From Psychrobacter sp. WY6 (GTDB lineage Bacteria; Pseudomonadota; Gammaproteobacteria; Pseudomonadales; Moraxellaceae): a DNA stretch of 64,000 nucleotides. Both the position numbers and the translations under genes were made by a program. The stretch spans positions 1,798,001 to 1,862,000 of the forward strand of contig NZ_CP049902.1 of assembly GCF_018448495.1 (NCBI RefSeq), in the 5' to 3' direction. A model generated the notes under the pieces. That model saw only the letters and a list, made by a program, of their open reading frames with translations, was not told the origin of the DNA and searched no databases. Positions 27,601-35,029 of the stretch are shown in pieces (the stretch's first letter is position 1; every line of letters begins with the position of its first letter).

Positions 27601-27756
27601 CAAAAGCAGAATGTGCTACCTAAGCGCACCTTGTCAGTCGGAGGTTATAGAGATGACGGGTACGAGCCACATGAGTTGGCATATTACGCTGACTTCGCTC
27701 TAAACAGCGTTAATGCAATCAATGAGCGATTAAGTCTGGCTAAGTATCTAATTTAA
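24681..27756 (+). CDS. Tail fibre with zinc carboxypeptidase (M14) domain and a degenerate second copy (six frame breaks)
   Basis: From ATG 24681 about 25 kDa of fibre head (T-T-Q-D-F-V-D-G-R-L-D-V-K-S-L) and beta-rich repeats lead to an M14 peptidase: G-M-H-P-T-E (zinc His and Glu, 26202-26213), I-P-V-V-N-P-W-S, G-V-N-P-N-R-N-F-P-S-R-W (substrate-carboxylate Arg), Y-F-D-L-H-T (zinc His, 26556-26558) and A-T-I-E-F-G (catalytic Glu, 26769-26771). Residues beyond 26,960 repeat the plan without the ligands: V-L-C-A-G-M-Y-G-S-S-K in place of H-x-x-E, V-V-I-P-V-L-N-P-Y-G-Y, and F-D-I in place of D-L-H. Breaks lie near 24,945, 25,085, 26,800, 26,925, 27,225 and 27,340. Corrected length is about 1,025 residues. 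A catalytic and a binding copy on one fibre is my inference. Confidence 0.8.
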
Positions 27757-27757
27757 C

Positions 27758-27781
27758 CCCGCCTCACAGGGCGGTTTTTTA
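27758..27781 (+). terminator. Terminator after the tail fibre
   Basis: CCGCC (27759-27763) pairs with GGCGG (27770-27774) around TCACAG, then six T. Confidence 0.7.
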
Positions 27782-27803
27782 TTATCTAAAAATAGGGGGC
27801 TTT

Positions 27804-28313
27804 ATGCCAGACCGATACTACTCCGCTGTCAATGCTACTAGATTATTAGCAGCGTCAGGCAGCGGAACGGCAATAAGTGCAGTAAGCGTGATGGTACAGC
27901 TTAATGAGCCACACGCTTTTTTGCATTTACAACTGCCATATTGGTATTTTTTAATAGCGACAATAATGCTCGTTTTTGTTGGGGCTGTACTCGCAATGAC
28001 CAATGACTACATGAAAAAGCAAGGCACGTTTTTGGGTAACTTGCTACTAGCAATCGTCGTCGGCTTTGTTATCTCGTTTGTCATACTGCCAGCCATCAAC
28101 GATAAACCAACGGTAGTCGTTATGATGCTAACCGCTTTCTTTGGTGGCCTACTCGGTACGATATTTTTACGCATGATACTTGAGGTTGTCGCAGATGACG
28201 AACTTAGAGCGTCAGTCGTTAATATCCTAAAGTCATCAATACTTGAGAGCATAGAGCTAATCAGCAATGCACTCAAAAACTTTGTTGGTCGATGGTTCGG
28301 GGGTCGCAAATGA
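27804..28313 (+). CDS. Membrane protein, probable holin component
   Basis: This 169-residue protein has three likely spans (Y-W-Y-F-L-I-A-T-I-M-L-V-F-V-G, then L-L-L-A-I-V-V-G-F-V-I-S-F-V-I-L and V-V-V-M-M-L-T-A-F-F-G-G-L-L-G) and a charged C-terminal tail (L-K-N-F-V-G-R-W-F-G-G-R-K). It lies just after the fibre and is coupled by ATGA overlap to a second membrane protein and then the endolysin, the standard lysis-cassette layout. It is longer than most holins; the role is inferred from place and topology. Confidence 0.6.
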   Translation: MPDRYYSAVNATRLLAASGSGTAISAVSVMVQLNEPHAFLHLQLPYWYFLIATIMLVFVGAVLAMTNDYMKKQGTFLGNLLLAIVVGFVISFVILPAINDKPTVVVMMLTAFFGGLLGTIFLRMILEVVADDELRASVVNILKSSILESIELISNALKNFVGRWFGGRK

Positions 28314-28588
28314 TACCTTTAATTAATGCGATACTGGCATTGCTAGGGCTTGCTATCTGCACGGTGTTTTTAATATCAGACAGATTTAACACGGCATCAA
28401 AAGAGACGATTTTACAGTTGAGCCTGTGGATCACAGTATGGATATTTTTAGTCGAAGCAGCATTGCCGAGTAGCAGCTTTGAACCGTCATGGTCAACGAC
28501 AATTGCAAGAGCAACGTGCTTGCTGTTAAACGTCTGGCACTTTAAGCAGTTAATTATCAGTCGATGCAAAAACAAACACGCCCCTTAA
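28310..28588 (+). CDS. Second small membrane protein of the lysis cassette
   Basis: This 92-residue protein has three hydrophobic segments (I-N-A-I-L-A-L-L-G-L-A-I-C-T-V-F-L-I, L-S-L-W-I-T-V-W-I-F-L-V, and a weaker one near residues 66-80) and a basic C-terminal end (S-R-C-K-N-K-H). It is coupled to the preceding membrane gene. Paired small membrane genes ahead of an endolysin often encode holin and antiholin; which is which cannot be said. Confidence 0.6.
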   Translation: MIPLINAILALLGLAICTVFLISDRFNTASKETILQLSLWITVWIFLVEAALPSSSFEPSWSTTIARATCLLLNVWHFKQLIISRCKNKHAP

Positions 28589-28601
28589 TGGGGATTTTTT
28601 T
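28581..28601 (+). terminator. Hairpin between membrane genes and endolysin
   Basis: CCCC/GGGG around TTAAT with a following ATTTTTTT forms a short terminator at the end of the second membrane gene, ahead of the endolysin ribosome site (TTGGAG). Confidence 0.55.
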
Positions 28602-28611
28602 GGAGCTGGAT

Positions 28612-29382
28612 ATGAGTGTAAAAGATAGCGTAAAAAGGCTACAGGCAGACATGGGTATCGACCCAGACGGTTATTGGGGTGGCTTATCTCAAGAAGCCCT
28701 AGAGGTCGGTTATAAGTTAGATTTTGATTTTGCTAAATTCAAAGAGGTATTTAAAGTCAGCTCAATCAGTCAAGGTTTTTTAGATGGGGTAAACGGCTTG
28801 TTTGCAGCCTTTAATCACTACAAAGAATTAGACTCAAGCAATCCGCTATACGTCAGCTACAATCTCGCCACGGCGTATCATGAGACAGCTTTTACAATGC
28901 AAGCAATCACCGAGTATGGCGGTGTTAGATACTTTGATAAGTACGACACAGGGCGATTGGCTGAGCGACTAGGCAACACGCCAGAAGCTGACGGTGACGG
29001 TTACAAGTACCGTGGTCGTGGTCACGTCATGATTACAGGTTATGGCAACTATAAAAAGTTTACCGATATTCTAGGCATCGACCTAGTTAGCAGCCCTGAT
29101 CTAGCATTAGACCCTATTGTCAGCGCAAAAATACTAACTATCGGCTCGCTAAAGGGCACGTTTACAACTCGCAGATTAAACCAGTATATCAAGTATGGTC
29201 TTGAATATAACGAATGGGTAAATGCTCGCAGGGTGATTAATGGTGTTGATGACAATAAAGCGATTGCAGATTATGCCATTAAGTTTTTACAGTGCATCAA
29301 AGTTGTTGCAGCGAATGTACAAGATAGCGTTGTTTGCGAGTGCTGCGGGCATCTATTGCCGCCAGAAAAAATGGCAATCTAA
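28612..29382 (+). CDS. Endolysin, GH19 chitinase-like
   Basis: I chose ATG 28612, 7 bases after TTGGAG, giving 256 residues. Residues about 5-30 (K-R-L-Q-A-D-M-G-I-D-P-D-G-Y-W-G) look like a short peptidoglycan-binding segment. The catalytic domain shows Y-N-L-A-T-A-Y-H-E-T-A-F-T-M with the general-acid Glu, then Y-K-Y-R-G-R-G-H-V-M-I-T-G-Y-G-N-Y, P-D-L-A-L-D-P and N-A-R-R-V-I-N-G-V-D, the standard GH19-type lysin blocks. The C-terminus has C-E-C-C-G-H, perhaps a metal site. No signal peptide is present, so release depends on the membrane proteins upstream. It is the last gene of the prophage. Confidence 0.88.
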   Translation: MSVKDSVKRLQADMGIDPDGYWGGLSQEALEVGYKLDFDFAKFKEVFKVSSISQGFLDGVNGLFAAFNHYKELDSSNPLYVSYNLATAYHETAFTMQAITEYGGVRYFDKYDTGRLAERLGNTPEADGDGYKYRGRGHVMITGYGNYKKFTDILGIDLVSSPDLALDPIVSAKILTIGSLKGTFTTRRLNQYIKYGLEYNEWVNARRVINGVDDNKAIADYAIKFLQCIKVVAANVQDSVVCECCGHLLPPEKMAI

Positions 29383-29518
29383 AGATAGGTTAATCGCTCT
29401 TGACATGATTCTTGACAGCCTGCCATGATACGCTATCACATCTAATCACATTGCATAATCGTAAGTTATTGATATTATTGATAGTGTATTTGATAGCGTG
29501 TGATAGAATATGATGTAA

Positions 29519-29564
29519 TCGGGTTCAACTCCCGCCATCTCCACCAAATATTAAAAATCCGATC
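29519..29564 (+). other. attR: 3' end of ssrA (tmRNA) at the prophage right end
   Basis: GGGTTCAACTCCCGCC (29521-29536) followed by ATCTCCACCA is the T-arm and acceptor end of tmRNA. The rest of ssrA is absent upstream, so this is the phage-borne or displaced 3' end at attR. TGATAGTGT (29479), TGATAGCGT (29491) and the inverted CGCTATCA (29431-29438) flank it and may be integrase arm sites. The matching attL and integrase lie left of the window. Confidence 0.75.
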
Positions 29565-29590
29565 ACTTAATGTGGTCGGATTTTTTTTTG
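29553..29590 (+). terminator. ssrA terminator, copy 1
   Basis: AAAAATCCGA (29553-29562) and TCGGATTTTT (29576-29585) form the stem, followed by more T. The same structure recurs at 32,511-32,545. Confidence 0.75.
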
Positions 29591-30420
29591 GTTTAATTTT
29601 AAATGTAGATAGTTGAAATAAAAGTTAAAAGGGACAATCAACTGATTCTTCATTAGCAAAAAAAGTTATTTCGTAATTATAAGTATTATTGACGCAAATC
29701 TGTGCATCATTAACAGCATCAAATTGCTCGGCTGTTAAAGTGATAGCCATTGTAAAATCGATCACTTGCTGTGGCGATCTCAAATCTTTAGTTAAGTCAT
29801 TAGCAGTAAAATGAATCTTAGCGATGTGGTTCTCAATTTTCACTGTAAAATTTTCATTGCCGAAATTACTAGACTCAAACCCTAGCTTTTTCTCCTCTGG
29901 TGTTAGACCGTTTAAGTATTCTTGAATCGCATTCTTAAGTGGCGATTCTTTATTCACAAATCTAATGACATAGTCTGAGTCATCTAGATTTGGGTTTTCA
30001 AAATAAACTTTCACAGCTAATTTGTCTTTAATTGACTGCTTGCTAATTTTATTAAGATAGCTTTTATAGTTTTTGGTATATATAAATGATATCTTAGTCA
30101 TCATCGCATCAGCTAATTTAGGATTATCTCTTATAGTTGACTCTGTAGCAAAACCCCATAAAAATGGCTTAGAACAACTATCTTTATTACAGATTAAGTT
30201 GATAACTTCATTTCCATTTGATAGTTGGACTCTAGAATTTGGAAAAATATTAGCCTCATAACTCTTGTTTTTATAATACATATTTGTAGTTGTAAAAAAA
30301 TTATATTCAGTCGGAGATAATTCATGGACTTCTATAAGCGAAGGGTAAATTTCATATTCTTGGATTTTTATCTCTTCCTTAAATTTCTCAGAGTTTTTCC
30401 AGTAGGTACATACAGTATTA

Positions 30421-31334
30421 TAGTCAGTTCAAAACAAAAGTGTTATGTCTAGGACAAACATCATAAAATAATTTGGATAAGTCATTTTCCATCCACCCTT
30501 GGCGTAGAAACTTCACTTGAGCCCATTTTTTCTCAATAGGGTTCAAGTCTGGGCTGTACGGCGGCAGCCATAGGATACGATGACCATGCCTGTTCAGTAA
30601 TTTTTGGATACGTCTACTTTTATGAAACCGAGCGTTATCCATGACAATCACGCATTTGGTTTTAAGGCTTGGGATTAGGGTGTGTTTGCACCAATCGTAG
30701 AATATGCCGCTGTTAATGTTGTGTTCAAAGTAATCCAGTGCAAATAGCATCTTTTCATATAGAGCCCCAATGACGTTGGTTCGCTTTTTACCTTGCCAGT
30801 TGTAGCTGTCGATACAGGGTTTGCCTATCGGTGCATAACCATGAGGACGAATGGTCTGGCTTTCAAAACCGCTTTCGTCCATATACACAATGGGATAACC
30901 TTGCTGTTTAAAGTTATCAAGCTTACTCTGATACGCCGCTCTTTTTATTGGACATGCTTTTGGATGCTCTAAGGTCTTTTTTTTGACTGATGCCTAGGCG
31001 TTTTAAAGCCTCACAAATGGCTGGGGCAGTACAGTTGAACCGTCTTGCTCTCTCATAGTGATAGTCATCAGGGTAACGCTCAACGTCTTTGCGTAGTGCA
31101 TCATCCGGTATTTTTGATGGCGTAACATTGCGAGTGCTCTTACTATGCAGCCGTTTCTTCCACTTTTGAATAGTGGTTGGACTAATCATAAAAAGAGGCT
31201 GCCTCGGCAAAGGTCATGCCATCTGCTAAGCTTTTAAGAACTTGTTTGCGATAATCTAGTGAGTAAGTCATGATAATTGAGTATATCTGTTGAGATGTTT
31301 TATCTTATAACATTTTTATACTTAATGCACACTA
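30421..31334 (-). mobile_element. IS630-family element, copy 1 (damaged)
   Basis: This 914-bp element is flanked by TA (30419-30420 and 31335-31336), the IS630 target. Its ends form imperfect inverted repeats (TAGTCAGTTC... against TAGTGCATTAAG...). It is nearly identical to 36396-37309 but lacks two bases near 31,189 (AATCAT against AATGTCAT), which breaks orfA, and has two extra bases near 31,331. It interrupts the GerMN-like lipoprotein gene. Confidence 0.85.
30424..31271 (-). pseudogene. IS630-family transposase, copy 1, frame-damaged
   Basis: The transposase reads from ATG 31269-31271 (M-T-Y-S-L-D-Y-R-K-Q) and loses frame at the two-base deletion near 31,189. Beyond it the helix-turn-helix (I-S-P-T-T-I-Q-K-W-K-K-R) and, in the -1 frame after A8-G, the DDE half (Y-M-D-E-S-G-F, I-V-M-D-N-A-R-F-H, P-P-Y-S-P-D-L-N-P-I-E) match copy 2 residue for residue. 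It cannot make active enzyme by itself if the deletion is real. Confidence 0.8.
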
Positions 31335-31530
31335 TATCTAGATTAAACTGTGCGCATTTTAATTGAGGTTCGGATGTTTTTGATGATTGCATTTTTGGTT
31401 TATCTAAAAAAATATCTTCTTTATTAGTCTGAGGTAGCACTGATTGATTTTTATTCTCCGCATTACTGCAACCTGCTAATGTAATAGATAATATTGTCAG
31501 TAAAATCCTATAAATATTTTTTTTCATTTC

Positions 31531-31668
31531 TCATCCCTCAGGAAATCTTGGATCAAGTATAAGCTTACTATTATGATAAGGTGTGGGTTTGTTTCCAGAA
31601 GGAGGATTTTGTAAGTATTTTTCATTAAAGCCACCAGTAAGTAATGGTGATCTTAGAGCAAATCAAGG
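31531..31668 (-). pseudogene. C-terminal remnant of an unidentified, possibly effector, gene
   Basis: An open stretch without a start ends S-P-L-L-T-G-G-F-N-E-K-Y, then N-P-P-S-G-N-K-P-T-P-Y-H and L-D-P-R-F-P-E-G-stop, four bases before the lipoprotein ATG. The tight spacing suggests it was once the 3' end of the gene upstream in an effector-immunity type pair. Upstream of 31,670 the frame is closed and I see nothing coding. Confidence 0.35.
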
Positions 31669-31897
31669 CGCTAGGATTTTCGATCATTACGTTTTCTTTA
31701 ATACTTTAACACGTAAGCTATACAGTCAAAACGCCTTTATTAATACCCTATAAAATATAGGCTATAAAGGAGAAGTATTTTATTCAACTTTAAGGACTTT
31801 TTAACGTTTGATGAAGTAGGAGGAAGCAAGCTTGCCTAATGATTTAGACATCGTGTATTGTAGGTACATTTGAATAAAACTGAGAGTAAACAATACA
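31669..31897. other. AT-rich intergenic stretch without recognisable gene
   Basis: It contains a short dyad-like CCCTATAAAATATAGGCTATAAAGG (split: CCTATAAAATATAGG around 31,747) and a brief reading F-N-F-K-D-F-L-T-F-D-E that stops after 18 codons. I see no supported gene here. Confidence 0.4.
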
Positions 31898-32286
31898 ATG
31901 AAAGCATTAAACCAATTATTTACATTTCTATCAGGTGTAATAACTTTGACTGTTTTTACTTTGGAGTAGCAAATGCCCATAATGAATATGCCATGGCTGC
32001 AGCCAAACAACCTAGTGTAGAAGCATACACAAAAGCACACGCAGCAGAAAAAGTAGCTAGGGCAGAAGCCATTGCGAAAGCAGACGTAGCCATTGCAAAA
32101 GCGAACGCAGCCATTGCAAAAGTAGAATCTGCTAGGGCAGCAGAAAAAGCAGTTAGGGCAGAAGAGAAAATAGCTAGGGCTAAAGCATACGCAGCTTGGG
32201 CAGAGTCCAATGCAGAAGCAGCTAGGGTAAAACCAGAAAAGAGGATTGAGCGACTATCCACAGTTAAGCACTACAACCTACCATAA
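31898..32286 (+). CDS. Exported Ala-rich coiled-coil repeat protein (one frameshift)
   Basis: ATG 31898 opens MKALNQLFTFLSGVITLTVF; a one-base correction near 31,965 continues L-G-V-A-N-A-H-N, a good Sec signal peptide with an A-N-A cleavage site. The mature part is a run of imperfect repeats (A-E-K-V-A-R-A-E-A, I-A-K-A-D-V-A, I-A-K-A-N-A-A, A-A-E-K-A-V-R-A-E) that should form a long charged helix. About 100 mature residues, then a basic end. I do not recognise the family. It lies between the two ssrA repeats. That both pieces join exactly at a cleavage motif supports the corrected reading. Confidence 0.5.
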
Positions 32287-32360
32287 GTAATTGTAAGATA
32301 ATAAAGTCCACAGCGTAGCAATGACCTATCAATACAAGGGCCAGAAAGGCGTGCCACTAT

Positions 32361-32456
32361 GACATCGAACTATTAAAGATCAAATGCAATTATGAGCGCC
32401 CGAGCATGGGCAATGGTGGCTTTACGCCAATACAGAAACTAAACCATACAGCTTAA
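32361..32456 (+). pseudogene. IS3-family transposase orfB remnant
   Basis: Only the last 31 codons remain: D-I-E-L-L-K-I-K-C-N-Y-E-R-P-S-M-G-N-G-G, then F-T-P-I-Q-K-L-N, the conserved end of IS3-type DDE transposases (N-x-x-R-P-H-x-x-x-x-x-x-T-P). It differs from the IS3 element at 33,729, so it records another insertion. Confidence 0.55.
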
Positions 32457-32494
32457 TTCTATTTGATAAGTGTCTTATGGTTGGGATGATTACC

Positions 32495-32545
32495 TCTCCA
32501 CCAAATATTAAAAATCCGATCGCTTAATGCAGTCGGATTTTTTTG
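32495..32545 (+). repeat. Second copy of ssrA 3' end (att-like) with terminator
   Basis: TCTCCACCAAATATT and the following AAAAATCCGATC (32495-32521) repeat 29538-29564 exactly over 27 bp; the terminator stem then differs at a few bases (CGCTTAATGCAGTCGG against CACTTAATGTGGTCGG) but keeps pairing. The T-arm is not conserved upstream. The repeat marks an older ssrA integration junction. Confidence 0.75.
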
Positions 32546-32611
32546 GTTTTTTTATTAGCTTTTCTAGCTACTATCATCGGTAAAGCTTGTAATGAATGTC
32601 TTTGCCTCGAG

Positions 32612-33727
32612 TTAGTTTGGTATAGGCGTCAAATCACGCTTATCGATCCAACCAAATTTAGTACCATTTTTATAAGATACTTGTACCCAGTCTTCATTTT
32701 GATCAATAGCTTCAATAGTATCTTTTTGGATATAGTAATTTGGTGGTGATCTAGATTCAAAGGTGTCAGACAATATTTCTGCCTTATCTGACGTGACGAC
32801 GTACTTGGTGGGTGGTGGGGTACAGGGCTTAGTATCATCAGCAGGCGGCATACTATTAGTATATTCTTTTATGTGTTTTTGATTATTATCAATACAATAA
32901 TATTCTCCACTAGGCATAGACCCTCCCATCGTAGTGGTTGAAACATACCAATCTTTATTTTTAAAGGTAAAAGTAATAATGTTTGGTTGACCTTTACTTG
33001 AAAAATATGTGCCAAGAATAAAACCATTATAGTTCGGTCGAGGTAATATATCGTATAAAAAGTAACCTCCATCGCTGGCATAATTTGACGTACTCAAGCT
33101 CAATTGTATTTACCACCTTTGTCTCCAATAAGAACATAAAGTTCGTCACCTTGATATAGATTAGCATTATCATTGATACGACTAATCACTAAATCATCTA
33201 TGCCATCTGCAGTAACATCAAGAGTAAATATTTTAAACTGATTTTTTGTCAAATCCTTTTCGATTTCCTGCAGAGATAGTGGCCCATTAAATATGAATTC
33301 TTCAATGGTACCATCTATATTCCATGATTTAGAAATACCAAATCTTTTACCATTCTTATATTTACTGTCAGAGTGATAGATATTAGGATATAACGTGAAT
33401 TTTGAATAACAGCGACCATTTTTGACACCATGGTCATAAGTGCATTCACCTGTTAGGTCACCTTGCTCATTCCATTTCTTAGATATACCATGCAAAACCC
33501 CATCTTTGTAAGTATCTTCACTCTTTTTTTGTCCATTTTCAAAATACTCAATCCAAGTCCCTGTTGGCAAATTATTTTTATAATAGGATTGTATTTTTTT
33601 ACTACCAGACTCAAACAATACGGTTCTTATTCCTTCCCTTGGATAATAATTATTGGGATGGGCTACGTCCTCGTTATCGGTATAATCAAGCTTTCCCTCT
33701 GTCAATATATACGGATCTGTAAACTGA
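32612..33727 (-). pseudogene. YwqK-repeat / SH3-like protein, 5' end cut by IS3 (one frameshift)
   Basis: The reading enters from the IS3 end as F-T-D-P-Y-I-L-T-E-G-K. It has MORN/YwqK repeats (L-P-T-G-T-W-I-E-Y-F-E-N-G-Q-K-K, V-L-H-G-I-S-K-K-W-N-E-Q-G), an FG-GAP-like segment (D-V-T-A-D-G-I-D-D-L-V-I), a break near 33,103, and a C-terminal bacterial SH3 domain (D-W-V-Q-V-S-Y-K-N-G-T-K-F-G-W-I). YwqK-type proteins are common immunity partners in polymorphic toxin and T6SS loci. It lies directly downstream of the LysM effector, so I infer it was that effector's immunity protein. The start and any signal peptide are lost. Confidence 0.55.
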
Positions 33728-33728
33728 A

Positions 33729-35029
33729 CCGCCCCGACTATATCGGAGAGTGATTTACTTGAGTCAGGCAGCCATGCCTGACAGGATTAAATTATCATAA
33801 TACCGCTTTTCAAACTCAAAGGGTGACACATAACCAATCGTGCTATGCAGTCGTATTTTATTAAACCAATCCACCCATTCAAGGGTTGCCAGTTCAACAT
33901 CATTGATACCAGTCCAGTTCTCCTTTAAATAGTCAATTACCTCAGATTTATAGAGTCCATTGACCGTTTCAGCCAGTGCATTATCGTATGAATCACCAGT
34001 CGTGCCGACAGAAGCGATGATACCAGAGTCACACATTTTGTCAGTATAGCGAATGGATAAGTACTGAACCCCTCGATCGCTGTGATGAATCACATCTTTG
34101 GGATGGTTCCTATCTGCTATCGCCTGATTTAGCGCAGCCATAACCATATCGGTATTCATGCGATTAGATACTTTCCAGCCCACAATAGCGCGAGCAAATA
34201 CATCAATAATAAAGCGGTATATACCCAGCCGCTAGTTGTTTTTATATAGGTGAAGTCAGCTACCCAAAGCTGATTGGGTTGACGTGCATTAAAGTTACGA
34301 TTGACTAGGTCATCAGCGCGCTTTGGTCGTCACGGCTGTTGGTGGTAATCTTGCTTTTGCCACGCCAGACACCTTGCATACCATACTGCTTCATTAAACG
34401 CTCTACGGTACACCGAGCAACCTTTAACCCGTCAGCTTTCATCTGCTGCCAGACTTTGCGCGCACCGTAACGGCACTTGCTGTCCCGCCAAATACGTTTA
34501 ATCTCACCGATGTAATAGGCGTCATGCTGACTGCGCAGTGAACGCTTGTGTGGGTTGTCGCTTAAGGCTTGAACACGATAATAAGTTGACGGGGCAATCG
34601 GTAGGACTCTACAGATCAGCTCGACCCCATAAAGGTGTTTATTGTCGTCGATGAAGTGAATCATGATTTTAGTCAGCGGTCGAGCTCCGCCTGGGCGAAA
34701 AAAGCCGCAGCCTTCCTGATGATTTCATTAGCTTGCTTAAGTTCTTTATTCTCGCGTTCAAGCTCTTTGATGCGTTCTTTATCACTTTGCGCTTGTACTG
34801 AGGCAGGAATAGTTTGATCGATGTGCTTTTTATGCCAGGATCGCAGGGTCTCAGGTGTGCAGCCAATCTTAGGGGCGATGGCTTGAATCGCTGACCAGGT
34901 AGAGGGGTAGTCGCCTGCCGCTTCAATGAGCATGCGAACGGCGCGTTCTTTAATCTCAGGAGTATAATGTCGTGTTTTCATTGTCGTATTCTCTCAGAAT
35001 ATTAGGTCTCCGACAATCCCGGGGCGGTT
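33729..35029 (-). mobile_element. IS3-family element (IS51-like group)
   Basis: The ends are matching inverted repeats: CCGCCCCG...TCGGAGA at 33729-33749 and the complement TCTCCGA...CGGGGCGG at 35007-35027. It carries a two-frame IS3 transposase. It lies between the truncated LysM effector and the truncated YwqK protein, so its insertion was probably accompanied by deletion. Confidence 0.8.
33764..34981 (-). CDS. IS3-family transposase OrfA-OrfB (with extra frame breaks)
   Basis: OrfA (34981-34673) has the HTH T-P-E-I-K-E-R-A-V-R-M, I-G-C-T-P-E-T-L-R-S-W and a leucine-zipper (E-R-I-K-E-L-E-R-E-N-K-E-L-K-Q). OrfB follows in the -1 frame (L-T-K-I-M-I-H-F-I-D-D) with the HTH_21 region (G-A-R-K-V-W-Q-Q-M) and the DDE core: W-V-A-D-F-T-Y-I, H-H-S-D-R-G-V-Q-Y, D-N-A-L-A-E-T-V-N-G. 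A -1 shift near a T6-C run is normal for the family. Two further breaks near 34,310 and 34,225 are not, and are errors or decay. Confidence 0.8.

Larger units (their letters stand above)
29625..31527 (-). pseudogene. GerMN-like lipoprotein gene split by IS630
   Basis: The 5' part starts at 31527 (M-K-K-N-I-Y-R, then L-A-G-C lipobox) and runs to C-A-Q-F-N-L-D-I, where the IS630 element (30421-31334) enters at a TA. Past the element the reading resumes T-V-C-T-Y-W-K-N-S-E-K-F, Y-Y-K-N-K-S-Y-E-A, and a C-terminal domain with L-N-G-L-T-P-E-E-K-K-L-G-F and V-K-I-E-N-H-I-A-K-I-H-F, the pattern of GerMN domains (G-P-T-P-E-E-x-x-x-G, then x-V-x-V-x-x-G-x-A-x-V-x-F). A one-base mismatch exists at the junction. 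The intact protein would be an outer-membrane or periplasmic lipoprotein of about 315 residues. Because it abuts an effector-like tail (31531), an immunity role is possible but not shown. Confidence 0.65.

Noticed and set aside
29519..29545. A complete tRNA or tmRNA gene at the prophage end
   Set aside because: Only the T-arm and CCA end are present; no anticodon stem or tag-reading frame precedes it.
31780..31840. Short F-K-D-F-L-T-F-D-E reading as the start of a DUF4282-type gene
   Set aside because: It stops after 18 codons and nothing downstream in any frame continues the family.
31801..32040. Leftward 79-codon frame with a hydrophobic C-terminal part
   Set aside because: It lies antisense to the exported Ala-rich gene, is Cys/Phe-rich without pattern and has no ribosome site.
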